Shown piece by piece: positions 22,401-31,564 of a DNA stretch of 64,000 nt. The stretch is from Phytophthora colocasiae (lineage: Eukaryota > Oomycota > Peronosporomycetes > Peronosporales > Peronosporaceae). Within the stretch, counting starts at the first letter, position 1. Each line of letters opens with the position of its first letter. Both the position numbers and the translations under genes were made by a program. Under the pieces are notes generated by a model that searched no databases, had not been told where the DNA came from, and saw only the letters and a list, made by a program, of their open reading frames with translations. The stretch spans positions 186,001 to 250,000 of the forward strand of contig JAGKQI010000086.1 in NCBI GenBank assembly GCA_018806915.1, written 5' to 3'.

Positions 22401-22712
22401 GCCTCCAGATGACGCGGCATTGCCGCCGTCATCACCTCGCGATGCCGTGGATGCCGAAGCAGGCCCAGTGCCCGAGGCGTTGCCACTAGTAGGAGCCAAT
22501 GGAGAACCCATGGTTGCAGGATCTTCTTCTGACTTGTGTGTCAGAAAGGAAATCGGGATGTGGCCGTTTGTGGGATACGACAGTTGGCTATTTCTGAGTC
22601 TGATGGAATCAGACTGAGTGACAGGACACCAGAGATTCTGAAATCCCGGAAGTTTTGAGAGCGTCACAGCTACACTATGTTCACGGGACCTCTGACGTAC
22701 TGTCCTGGCCAT
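19425..22712 (-). pseudogene. Antisense accessory protein, element B
   Basis: Two frames in the same phase (22712-21756 and 21740-19425) separated by one TAG read as one protein of about 1095 residues on the strand opposite to pol. N-terminus: Ala/Ser-rich, then a segment with EVDDLFGPGQQPLDEEK. Middle: a coiled coil near 21650-21480 (YQDQIDALEAEKSALEERLE). Then a Pro/Ser/Lys linker and a Ser/Asp/Lys-rich region (SSDSGSDDEKSSGNSDDSDD), and a C-terminal folded-looking part (VPAPWDVMYQNRRTELYFHR; LASLMRKHAQALWERTHWVI). No known domain recognised. Its place between pol and 3' LTR matches the reverse-strand ORFs of families C and D and of plant Tat elements. Confidence 0.75.
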
Positions 22713-22753
22713 GATGCTCAGTTTGGAGAAAGTTCCGCACTGACGAATTATGA

Positions 22754-22767
22754 CCAGGAGGGGCGGT
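22754..22767 (+). promoter_or_regulatory. Polypurine tract of element B
   Basis: The purine-rich stretch AGGAGGGGCGGT lies directly before the LTR start TGACACGTTGC at 22768. This is where plus-strand DNA synthesis would be primed. The position is fixed by the independent LTR copy that begins at 41372. Confidence 0.7.
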
Positions 22768-24602
22768 TGACACGTTGCTAATTACGATTTTTCGAGTGGA
22801 TATGGACGTTACGCTGTGATGTGATTGGACATATACTGGATTGTGGGAGAAAGGGAGATATGGGACGAGGTTATGTCCCGTGCGACAATGACGGATCTGT
22901 GGAAGAAATATATATATTAACCTTCACCTGTACTGCAAAGGGGCCCAAGAGATCAGAAGTGTTCCTCGGAAAAGTGCACAAAACTCCGAGAGACAACAAC
23001 ACTCAGTCTGATCACCGGACTTTCCCCCGACGATGAGTGCCTAAAGGTTGGCAGAAAGTCTCTCAGAAGAATGTATCTCTGAGAGACCTCATCCCGTTGC
23101 CGTCCTGTGTGACGATGATGGTTCAAGGAATACAGTTATACCCACAAGATACCAAGTATCGCGCACCGGACGTAGCGCACCCCGCGCATATCCCAATTGG
23201 ACTTCGTGCGTTGCAGCATACGTGCTCCGCACCCTAAAAACACTCATGGATTTCTGGTATCACGCATGGAAACTCTGATATCACACCATGAAGTCTGACG
23301 TACATGAGTCCGACGTACATGAAGTCCGACGTACATGAAGTCTGACGTACATGAGTCTGATGAACATGATTCTGGTGAACAAGTCTGATGTGTCCGGCTT
23401 ATACAAGCAATATTCCAGACATTTACCAGTTTCCGACGAACAGACTCCGACGTACAAGACTCCGATGAACAGACCCAAGTGTCACGACTCTGGTATTTAC
23501 TACTCTGATGTACATGATTCCGGAGTACATGGTTCCGATGAACATGTCTCCGACGCACATGATTCCAGACCCTGATGAACAGGATACCAGACTCTGACAC
23601 TCTGAAGTCCACCCCATACTGAAACCAAGTGTACCCAACACGACCTCACGCAATCAAGTGAAACGCAACCTGCTCATCCCTGTAATGACATCATTAAGTG
23701 TCGACTCGACAAGATCTGCAGCATCGACTACCATAGTGAGCCCAAGTGAAGATTCCTGAGTTATACTGAGACCAAGTGTATATGAGAATATGGAAGACAG
23801 AAGACAGAGAGATACGTGATAGATAACCAGAGTTCAATTTTCCCTGTTGTAACGAGTTCGATTTGCTTTGTTATAACGAGGTCGTCTGCCTGCTGCTTCC
23901 CGTAAGTATTAGGCCACGACAAAGCTTTGAGTCGTGTGATCTCTCACCTATCAAGCCCCTTTAGGTGGAGATCAGCGTAACGTAGAGACCTGAGAGGACC
24001 CACCTATTCCATTTACTAGTTAGGTCGTTTGTCTTGTCTCTAGCGGTAGCCCATTTCATATTGTACGTTTGGACAGGTTTTGGGAGCTAGACAGTCGCTC
24101 TCAAGACGATCGGTAGACTGTTATATAACTGATAGTGTATTGGTTTATTTTCCCTCTATATATTAGAGGGTGGTGCGCGAAAGTTACGGGAATACCAGAC
24201 AGACCAGGTGTCTGGTGAACATTTCCCTAGTTGACCTGGAGAACTAGCCCACTGCTCAAGGGCCAGGAAAGAATAAGAGCAGCTACATATTTGTATATCG
24301 GAACTCTATATTGCGGTTATCTCGGAAGTCTAATTACTGGACTTCCCATTGTATTAATTTCTCTTTTGCTTTCAGAAATCTCTGGTGTACACAAGTGTTC
24401 ACCGGAAAACGTTCGACTCTCAAGCGCTCCTGTGAGGACCAGAAGGACATCCGACGGCCTACGCAAGGAACCCTCACTCTCATCAACACTCTCACGACCC
24501 CGGCGAGGGTCTCATTACCAAGACAACGAACCTACGAGGACAGCACAAGGTAACACACGCCCACCTTGCTGTGCGACTCTGGTATAATTACCGGTAGTCA
24601 CA
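22768..24602 (+). repeat. 3' LTR of family B
   Basis: The start TGACACGTTGCTAATTACG is supported by a second copy that begins at exactly this base at 41372; a further segment (22864 to about 23108) recurs at 58065-58321 and 61513-61770. The LTR holds the TCYGRYGWACA array (23294-23583), and an AT-rich block with TATATATTAGAGGG near 24158 that could be a TATA-type promoter. The right end is uncertain; GTCACA near 24602 is plausible because Helitron sequence begins just after. No gene inside. Confidence 0.7.
23294..23583 (+). repeat. Clustered TCYGRYGWACA words in the LTR of family B
   Basis: I count about 13-14 matches or near matches in this stretch, such as TCTGACGTACAT, TCCGACGTACAT, TCTGGTGAACA, TCCGATGAACA and TCCGGAGTACAT, mostly spaced 12-40 bp and in the same direction. 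Spacers vary, so it is not a simple tandem repeat. The same word occurs in gag, pol and the antisense ORF. Confidence 0.85.
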
Positions 24603-24658
24603 CTTCCAGGTTCACTGTACGCCCCTGCACCGCGGTAAAAGTTGCACCGACTTCGCGA

Positions 24659-24808
24659 CATAGGGATCTACCTGGACAGCTGTATGTCGCGTTGTCGAGG
24701 GTGACTTCACGGAAGGCGATCAAGATAGCCGTGGACCCGGAAGCGATCGACGAAGACGGGAACGTACACACCAAGAACATTGTCTATCGGGAGATCTTCG
24801 AGTTCTAA
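24659..24808 (+). pseudogene. Helitron H1 helicase C-terminus remnant
   Basis: The last 45 or so residues of a RepHel protein: [20 protein letters not shown] (helicase motif VI) and the tail VHTKNIVYREIFEF-stop. It matches the end of the larger Helitron at 40.4-40.6 kb nearly base for base, except that about 22 bp before the GQLYVAL segment are deleted. Here the reading frame across RKAIKIAV is intact, whereas H2 has lost one A. The rest of the gene is absent and the left border with the family-B LTR is unclear. Confidence 0.85.
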
Positions 24809-24941
24809 GTGTATCATTTCATATTTTGTTTTGAATAAAATCTCTTACTTTCATGTGTGAAATCCCTGAATCATGTAATATTTTCAATTTTCACTGGTCT
24901 TTATGAACCTTACCCAAACTACTGGGACCAACTATGCCCAC

Positions 24942-24972
24942 GCGCCCGCGTAGCGGGCGCCCAGAGCACTAG
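24942..24972 (+). other. 3' terminus of Helitron H1: hairpin and CTAG
   Basis: A perfect 8-bp hairpin, GCGCCCGC (24942-24949), loop GTA, GCGGGCGC (24953-24960), lies 8 bp before CTAG (24969-24972), followed by T. This is the canonical Helitron end, where rolling-circle transfer stops. Identical in structure to the H2 end at 40715-40745. Confidence 0.92.
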
Positions 24973-25361
24973 TCCACTTCACAGTAAGATCATAACCTGT
25001 CTGTCACTCCGTCACGCCCCTCTCCACCGGCCTGAGCCTCTCGAGTGGCATCTTTTTTGGCGCGCATTTCTATACCTTTTTCGCCCATCCAAGCAACTGC
25101 ACCTACTCTATTGACTGGAACCTTCTTTCCAGAAATTACAAAAGTAGTATTGTCCGCATAATTATTCGGACTTATCTGGAATGTTCTCGAACTTAATCGG
25201 ATTTTTCAAACCTAATCGGATTTTTCGATTTACATTTTCGCTCATTTCAACATCGGCGCCGTCGACGACACTAGGAGCGCGAACGGCGCGGGCTCTAGAG
25301 CAGCGAGGAGGAAGCGAGCGCCGCAGAGAAGGTAGGTAGGTGTAGCCACATAGAATATTAA

Positions 25362-25821
25362 TGTAACGGGGTTACACGTACAAGTGGTTGTACCACTTGT
25401 AACTCTAACAGTTAGGATAACTGTTAGAGGTTGGAAATGGGCCTCAGACCTTGGTGTGCTGTACACACCAATGGATACATGGGCGAACCACATTATTGGA
25501 TGGTTCGTGTGCATTTGTGCATATTATTGGTAGAAAGTAACGGATTTCTACCAATCACTGAGCAGAGTTTCTGCCAACCACACGTTGGCAGACCCTTTAG
25601 AAATAGATAACAAACAGTTTCAGGAGGTCCATAATTGGCTTATGCCAAATTCAATAACAGTTCTCATTTTACGGTATTTTGCAGTTTAATTTAGTTATAT
25701 TTGATTTAATTATACTTATTTAAATAAGTATACTTAAATTAAGTCTATTCTAATTGCACGCTTCCTCATATACCTAAGCGCGCGTGTACGCCACCTAATA
25801 GGTCTAGGTAGACCCATTACA
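25362..25821 (+). repeat. LTR1 (5' LTR) of C1
   Basis: 460 bp, TGTAACGGGG to CCATTACA. Most of it is a row of short hairpins: CTCTAACAGTTA/TAACTGTTAGAG (loop GGA at 25415-25417), TTGGTGTG/CACACCAA, TTGGTAGAAA/TTTCTACCAA, CTGCCAAC/GTTGGCAG, TTGGC/GCCAA. An AT-rich block near 25670-25740 could serve as promoter or poly(A) region. Confidence 0.92.
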
Positions 25822-25823
25822 CC

Positions 25824-25832
25824 TGGTAGCAC
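25824..25832 (+). promoter_or_regulatory. Primer-binding site of C1
   Basis: TGGTAGCAC starts 2 bp after LTR1. TGGTAGCA is complementary to the 3' end (UGCUACCA) of typical eukaryotic initiator Met-tRNA, the usual primer for minus-strand synthesis in this class. The same site follows the LTRs of C2 (42177) and C3 (49761). Confidence 0.7.
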
Positions 25833-25863
25833 TTTGTAGTCCGTCCCACGACCGACTGCTGTT

Positions 25864-25887
25864 CGTTCGTATGGAGTCATACGAACG
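25864..25887 (+). promoter_or_regulatory. Hairpin enclosing the gag start codon, C1
   Basis: Perfect 10-bp arms CGTTCGTATG (25864-25873) and CATACGAACG (25878-25887) with loop GAGT. The gag ATG (25871-25873) is the last three bases of the left arm, so it is base-paired in RNA. The same arrangement is present in C2 (42217-42240) and C3 (49801-49824). Confidence 0.8.
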
Positions 25888-26857
25888 CGGGGTAGAGAAC
25901 TCCCCAATGGATGAGGGATCCACTGGGACCCCTCAAATGTCCGTGACGCGCACGGACTGCGCCCACCTGTCTGATCCAGAGTGGGAGGCTCTCCAAAGAC
26001 TTTCACAAGTCATTGGAGAGGCAGCGGTAGCGACGATGCTTCGTACGCTATCGCCGACAGAGCAACATGGTGTTGCTCTGGGGTACATTGTTAAGGAGCA
26101 ACGAGATGTTGCTGCCTCGGTGGCTTCCCCTAAGCCACGCGTGGAGTCGTTGAAACTCCACGTGAGTACCTACACGGGGAAGGAGGACGAGACCCTCCTT
26201 CGTTGGCTTGTCGAACTTGACACAGCCGTTGCGGCTCGACGTATCGTCGATCCGATGTCGAAGGTCGCGTTCGTCATGTCATGTCTTGGCGGACGTGCGA
26301 GGAGTTGGGCCTATGGGCGCCGACTCTCGGATCCTACGTGCTTCAGCACGTATGAGGTGTTCAAGGAGGAACTCAAACTTGCGTTTGAGCCTCCGAAGAA
26401 CGAGTTCAGATCGACAGCGGAGTTTCTCGATCTGCAGCAGGGCAAGGATGATGTTCACACCTTTGCCCAGCGTGCTCGATACTTGGTATCGAACATAGTG
26501 GCCAACCCGATCGACGAGGCGACCAAGGTCGTCACGTTCATGAAGGGACTAAGAGATGGTCCCGTCAAGACGTATCTCTTCCGAGAGTATCCGAATACTC
26601 TCGAAGAGGCGATCAGCCTTGCAATGCAAGAGGAGTTTAGCCGGCGTCAAGCTAAACTCCATGCGAACGCGCCGAAGCCGGCGCGTCCTGTTGTGAAGAC
26701 GGGAGGTCCGGAACCTATGGACCTCTCGAGTGCTACGACTGCTGGTCAACAGCAGCGTAGATACGGCAAGGTTCGATGTTACAAGTGTAGTAACATCGGT
26801 CACTATGCACGCGAGTGCACAGCGGGCGGGCGTTCAAAAAACGCCAAGGACCAGTAG
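25871..26857 (+). CDS. Gag of family C, copy C1
   Basis: 328 residues, intact. After an N-terminal segment (SDPEWEALQRLSQVIGEAAV) the capsid domain reads LLRWLVELDTAVAARRIVDP, GGRARSWAYGRRLSDPTCFS, EELKLAFEPPKNEFRSTAEF and TFAQRARYLVSNIVANPIDE, typical of the retrotransposon gag family. One zinc knuckle near the end, CYKCSNIGHYAREC, binds RNA. Start ATG 25871 lies 50 bp after the LTR inside a hairpin. The end overlaps pol by about 20 bp at the AAAAAAC slip site. The sequence is an almost unbroken row of short inverted repeats. Confidence 0.92.
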   Translation: MESYERGVENSPMDEGSTGTPQMSVTRTDCAHLSDPEWEALQRLSQVIGEAAVATMLRTLSPTEQHGVALGYIVKEQRDVAASVASPKPRVESLKLHVSTYTGKEDETLLRWLVELDTAVAARRIVDPMSKVAFVMSCLGGRARSWAYGRRLSDPTCFSTYEVFKEELKLAFEPPKNEFRSTAEFLDLQQGKDDVHTFAQRARYLVSNIVANPIDEATKVVTFMKGLRDGPVKTYLFREYPNTLEEAISLAMQEEFSRRQAKLHANAPKPARPVVKTGGPEPMDLSSATTAGQQQRRYGKVRCYKCSNIGHYARECTAGGRSKNAKDQ

Positions 26858-26877
26858 GCGCGGGGCGTCCTACTGGT
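26836..26877 (+). promoter_or_regulatory. -1 ribosomal frameshift signal between gag and pol, C1
   Basis: AAAAAAC (26836-26842) is read as A-AAA-AAC in gag; a -1 slip gives AAA-AAA-CGC and enters pol. A 7-nt spacer is followed by a hairpin with arms ACCAGTAGG (26850-26858) and CCTACTGGT (26869-26877), and an inner CGC/GCG pair. The gag stop TAG (26855-26857) lies in the left arm. This matches the classical retroviral layout of heptamer, 5-9 nt spacer and stem. Confidence 0.88.
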
Positions 26878-27685
26878 GATGCAGTCTCGCGTGTCGAGCT
26901 TGGACACGCGACGATGAGGACTGCTGCCCCCAGCGAGAAGGTTTCTCGCTGTAAGCTGCAAGATGACAAGCCAAACCTTGTCATCCTGAACGTGATGTCG
27001 AAGAGAGTAAACTCTCTTCGTGCCCTAGTGGACTCGGGCGCGTCGAACAACTTTGTTCGACAGGGAAGTCTTCGAAGACTTGACTTCGAAGAGGCCGACA
27101 CGCCTCGCAGCGTGTTGGAGGTGCGGTTGGCAACGGGTGCCACCGTGAGGACTGAGAAGCGCGTAGTCCGTGTGCGCTTCTCTTACAAACGAAGGACGTT
27201 TGTAGAAGATCTTATCGTCTTGGATCTAGACGATAAGTTCGACTTGGTATTAGGCATGCCGTGGCTTGCACGGCATGACCCGGTGATCAACTGGGAGAAG
27301 CGTACGCTCGTACGCTTCAACAACACATGCGCGACAGAGAGCGATGGCCCTGTCAGTGCTGCACATGCACCGGCCGGTGCATGTGGATCCCCAGTTAAGG
27401 CAGCAGCGGCCGCCGCTGCCTCCGATCGCCGCCGGCGACCGCCAGCGACTCAGGGAGTCGTTGGGAGAAAATGTGTGTCGACTCAGAAATCTGAGCCGAA
27501 GGGTCGCGGTCACATGAGTGATGGTCAGGTGAATGTGAATCACCTGACGCGTAAACATCTGAATGATGTTTGTCACATGAGTGATGGTCAGGTGAATGCG
27601 ATTCACCTGAGAGAAGGTATTATACCGGTATTACCGGTATCCTTGGAGGTAGTTCAAGCCTCCAAGGGTCGCGCCGACGACGTCG

Positions 27686-27997
27686 CGTCAACTCTGGGAG
27701 TTGACGAAGCAAATAATATTCGGGGAACCGAAAGGCGTGCGTCAGCTCTGGGAGCTGACGCCACTGGCGCTTCGCTGCTAGTTCCGGGAACTAGCGATCG
27801 GTCATCAGCTCCGGGAGCTGATGAGACGTGTATAGGCGAACAGTCGCTGCTAGTTCCGGGAACTAGCGATCGTACATCCGCTCTGGGAACGGATCAAAAG
27901 TGTACAAGCGAACACTCGCTAGCGCAGGAAGCTAGCGAGAGCACGTCGACTCCGGGAGTCGACGATGCGGTTGCTTCATCCGCTCCGGGAGCGGATG
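27686..27997 (+). repeat. Ladder of perfect hairpins in the protease-RT linker of C1
   Basis: Successive perfect inverted repeats with 1-7-nt loops: GTCAACTC/GAGTTGAC (about 27686-27706), GCGTCAGCTC/GAGCTGACGC (27739-27761), GCTAGTTCC/GGAACTAGC (27777-27795), TCATCAGCTC/GAGCTGATGA (27802-27824), GCTAGTTCC/GGAACTAGC (27849-27867), TCGCTAGC/GCTAGCGA (27916-27938), CGTCGACTCC/GGAGTCGACG (27944-27964) and CATCCGCTCC/GGAGCGGATG (27977-27997). At protein level this gives repeated SALGAD, LVPGTSD and SAPGAD segments. C2 and C3 keep most of the rungs. Confidence 0.93.
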
Positions 27998-30900
27998 GAG
28001 GCGCAGCGGTTCAGGGAACCGACTGCGCGGCAGGAGGTGCTGGCGGTTGCAAACGCCCAGCACCCGAACAACCTGCGTGCTCACGTGCAGCAGCGCTGCA
28101 CGCGATGAGCGGCACTCAAGCCGGGCTTGATAGTGCGAGTCAGCGGAAGGAATCCGCTGACGATTGCGATAACGTCCCGTCCAAGGTGCGATGCCTTGGA
28201 CGTGGAGCACCTGGAGCCGGGCTCCACGGTAGACCTTCGCGGCGCAAGCTCAGGGAGCTGCGCGAGTCTCAGTCCGGGACTGAGACGGGTGTGTCTGCAG
28301 TGCAGACACCGAGTGTCGAGACGTTGAACGTCTTGACACGTACTGGTACTGGGTTATAGTACCAGAGGATGCGGTTGGAGAATCCGCCGACGAGTGCGTC
28401 GGCGTTGACCGCACTTCCAACGATGAGTTGGAAGCGCTTCGCGCGAGACTTGTACGATGGACGCATCGAACAAATTTGCATTCTCTCGGATATCGAGAGA
28501 GTGGACCGCGAGGCCGAAGAGCTGAAGCAGCTCGTCGTCGATGGGATCACTGAGGGTGATGACTCCCTCAGTGCGAAGACTAAGAAGCAGCGCTTCGAGG
28601 AGCAGAGTTGGGACTCGTTGAAGTCGAGTCCCTATTACGAGATTCTGCGGGAGTACAAGGATGTACTCCCGGACGAGATTCCTTCGGAGCTTCCGAAGGA
28701 TAAGGGCGTACAGCACGAGATTGATCTCGTGCCGGGCACGAAGTACTGTGTTACACGGCAGTGGCCACTGCCGCGTGAACAAGTGCAAGCGATCGACGAC
28801 TTCTTTGAAAGTCGTCGTCTTGCAGGTCAAGTGCGGGAGTCAAAGTCCCCGCACAGTGCCCCAACGTTCTGTGTTAAGAAACCACAGGGCGGCTGGCGCA
28901 TCGTTCATGCGTACAACAAGTTGAACGATGCGACGATACCGGCGCAGACGCCGATACCGCGACACGATGTTATCATCGCTTCGCTGGCCTTGAGCACTCT
29001 CTTCAGTGCGCTAGAGCTGCGTGATGGATTCTATCAAATCCTCATGCGTGAGAGGACATCCTCTCACAGCGGTAAGCACTCCAAGCGGTATGCTTTGGGA
29101 GTGGCTCGTCATGCCACAGGGACTTAAGAACGCCCCTGCGACGTTCAATAGATGCGTGACACATCTATTGCGCTCGGTGCGCGACTTCGCACCGAGCTAC
29201 TTCGACGACGTGTTCGTCCACAGCCGGGCTGTGAACGGGAAGACGGACATTGAGATGCACAAGGTGCATCTCCGGAAGCTGCTAGAGCTTATGAGGAAAC
29301 ATAAGCTCTATGCGAACCTGAAGAAGTGTATCTTCGGGGCGAGCGAGATACCCGTGCTGGGGTGTCTCGTGGGGAAAGACGGCGTGCGCCCTGACCCAGA
29401 GAAGGTCAGAGTGATCAATGAATGGCCCACGCCATCCAATGTGAAGGAACTGAGGCAGTTCCTTGGGCTTGCCACGTACTTGTGCAAGTACGTGGAGAAC
29501 TATGCGGGCAAGATTCGCCCGTTGTCACAGCTTCTTAAGAAAGAAGCTGAGTGGATTTGGACGACCGAGTGCGAGAAGGCATTCGGTGCAGTCAAGCAGG
29601 GCTTGACTGAAGCGCCGATCTTGGCCGTGGCGGACCAAGATCGTTCATTCCACGTAGTGTGCGATGCATCCGACTTTGCAATCGGATGCGCATTTTTTGA
29701 TGCAACACGATCACGAAGGGCGTGATCGTGTAGTCTACTATCAATCGCGTCAGCTGAAGCCAGCTGAGCGTAACTATCCCGTACATGACAAGGAGCTCCT
29801 TGCCATGAAGTATGCACTCGCAAAGTTCCGAGTGTATCTACTTGGGAGTAGACCGTTCGTGGTCTATACGGACCACGCATCATTGCGTACGGCGATTAAG
29901 TCGCCGCACATCTCGCAACGTATGGCGAGATGGTTGTCCTTCTTCGCGGAAGTACAACTTCCGGGTGGAGTACAAACCCGGAAGACTCAATGTAGTGGCC
30001 GACGCGTTATCGCGTCGACCTGACTATGCGGAGACGGTCGACGCCAACGCTGTTGGCGTCGTGAGGACAAGTGTGCCGTCGTCAACGTTGATTGACGACG
30101 TGAAGAACGCGTATGCAAGGGATGCAGACGCGAAGGGGCTGCTGGAGTTCCTCGCAGCACCTTCCGACGTGGCACGTCGGAAGCTAACCTCATCTTCGAG
30201 CTCGTGTACACCGCTATCGTGTACACGAAGGCCTACTGTTGTACAGTGCAGTAGACGACAATGCGGATCGCATTGTCGTTCCGAATGATCATGACCTCCG
30301 GTTGAGGATCATGTTCGAGTATCACGATGCCCCCACGGCAGGGCATCCGGGTCGTGAGAAGACATACACTCTTCTCACGCGTGACTTCTACTGGCACCAC
30401 CAGTACAAGTGGGTGCGCAAGTACGTACGTGCTTGCGAGGTTTGTCAACGCGTGAAGCCTGCGCAGTTCTCGCAGGCTCCTCTTCAATCACTACCGACTC
30501 CGTCGGAAGTGTTGGCAGTCCATGTCCATGGACTTTGTCTTCCGGTCTTCCGCCTGACAGCAAGCGGAGGACGGGCATCGTTGTCTTTGTGGACCGATTC
30601 AGCAAGATGGTTCATCTTGCTGCCGTCCCGGCTACTGTTACAGCCGCGCAGACTGCGCGACTGTTTGTTGACATGGTGTTCAAACACCATGGCATGCCGC
30701 TCGACATTGTGTCGGACCGTGATCCACGCTTCACAGCGCGGTTCTGGCAAGAAGTGTTTACACTTCTTGGTTCACAATTGTCAATGTCGACTGCGGATCA
30801 TCCGCAGACGGACGGACAGACCGAACGTGTCAACCGCGTACTGGGTGACACGTTGAAGAGCTACGCTCACTCGTTCCCGCATTGGAGCGAGTGCTTGCCG

Positions 30901-31564
30901 ATGGCAGAGTTTGCCATCAACAACTCGGTGCATGCCTCGACAGGGCATACACCGTTCTACGTGAACGCCATGAGGCATCCACGATTGCCGAGCATGCTCG
31001 GCGGGGTAGCTTCCTCCTTAAGTGGGGGAGGATCTACGGTTGCGTCCGAACAACCGCAGAATGCAACTGATAGCAGCACACTATCAGCTGCGGTGACGCG
31101 TGCGACGTCTCGTTCGAGCAGGAACGAGCGCGCGATGTCTGTGCCGGGCACAGACATGAGAGATGATAGCGAGCAGGCAGGGCCTGCTGCTGACAAGGGC
31201 GACAAGCTGAAAGAATTCAGCTCGGGTGCGCTAGACTTTGTCCAGCGAAGACAAGCCGTCATACGGTTTGTCCAGGATGCTATCGCAGCTTCTGTCGATC
31301 GACAGAAGCTGAACGCAGATAATGTTGGTAGGGGCAACATAAATGAATTCAAATTGGGTTCATTGGTTTTGTTAGCTACGCAAAACCTACCTAAACATGC
31401 AGTGTCTGACTTTGGAGCGAGCAAGCTTGCTCCAAGATTCATTGGGCCGTTCAAAGTACTTGAACGGCACGGCAACGCGTACCGGCTGGACATACCGTCC
31501 AGCATGAGGCTCCACCCGACCTTCTACGTCGGGCGGTTGAAGCCGTACGTGCAGCACGGACTAC

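Larger units (their letters stand above)
9600..24602 (+). mobile_element. Ty3/Gypsy retrotransposon family B with reverse-strand ORF and chromodomain
   Basis: Plus-strand gag (9804-13372), pol (13369-19041) with protease, RT, two RNase H domains, integrase and chromodomain, then a long minus-strand ORF (22712-19425), a polypurine tract and a 3' LTR of about 1.8 kb. The 5' LTR is not seen. The LTR start at 22768 is supported by an independent copy starting at the same base at 41372; the end near 24602 (GTCACA) is a guess. A few stops and indels disable it. The word TCYGRYGWACA recurs in gag, pol, the antisense ORF and the LTR. Confidence 0.88.

Noticed and set aside
24231..24587. 118-aa plus-strand ORF in the family-B LTR
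   Set aside because: No domain, biased composition, and located in LTR sequence.
25242..25514. Minus-strand ORFs over LTRs (MHTNHPIMWFAHVSIG...)
   Set aside because: Open frames that recur only because the LTR recurs; no motif, and they cross the LTR border.
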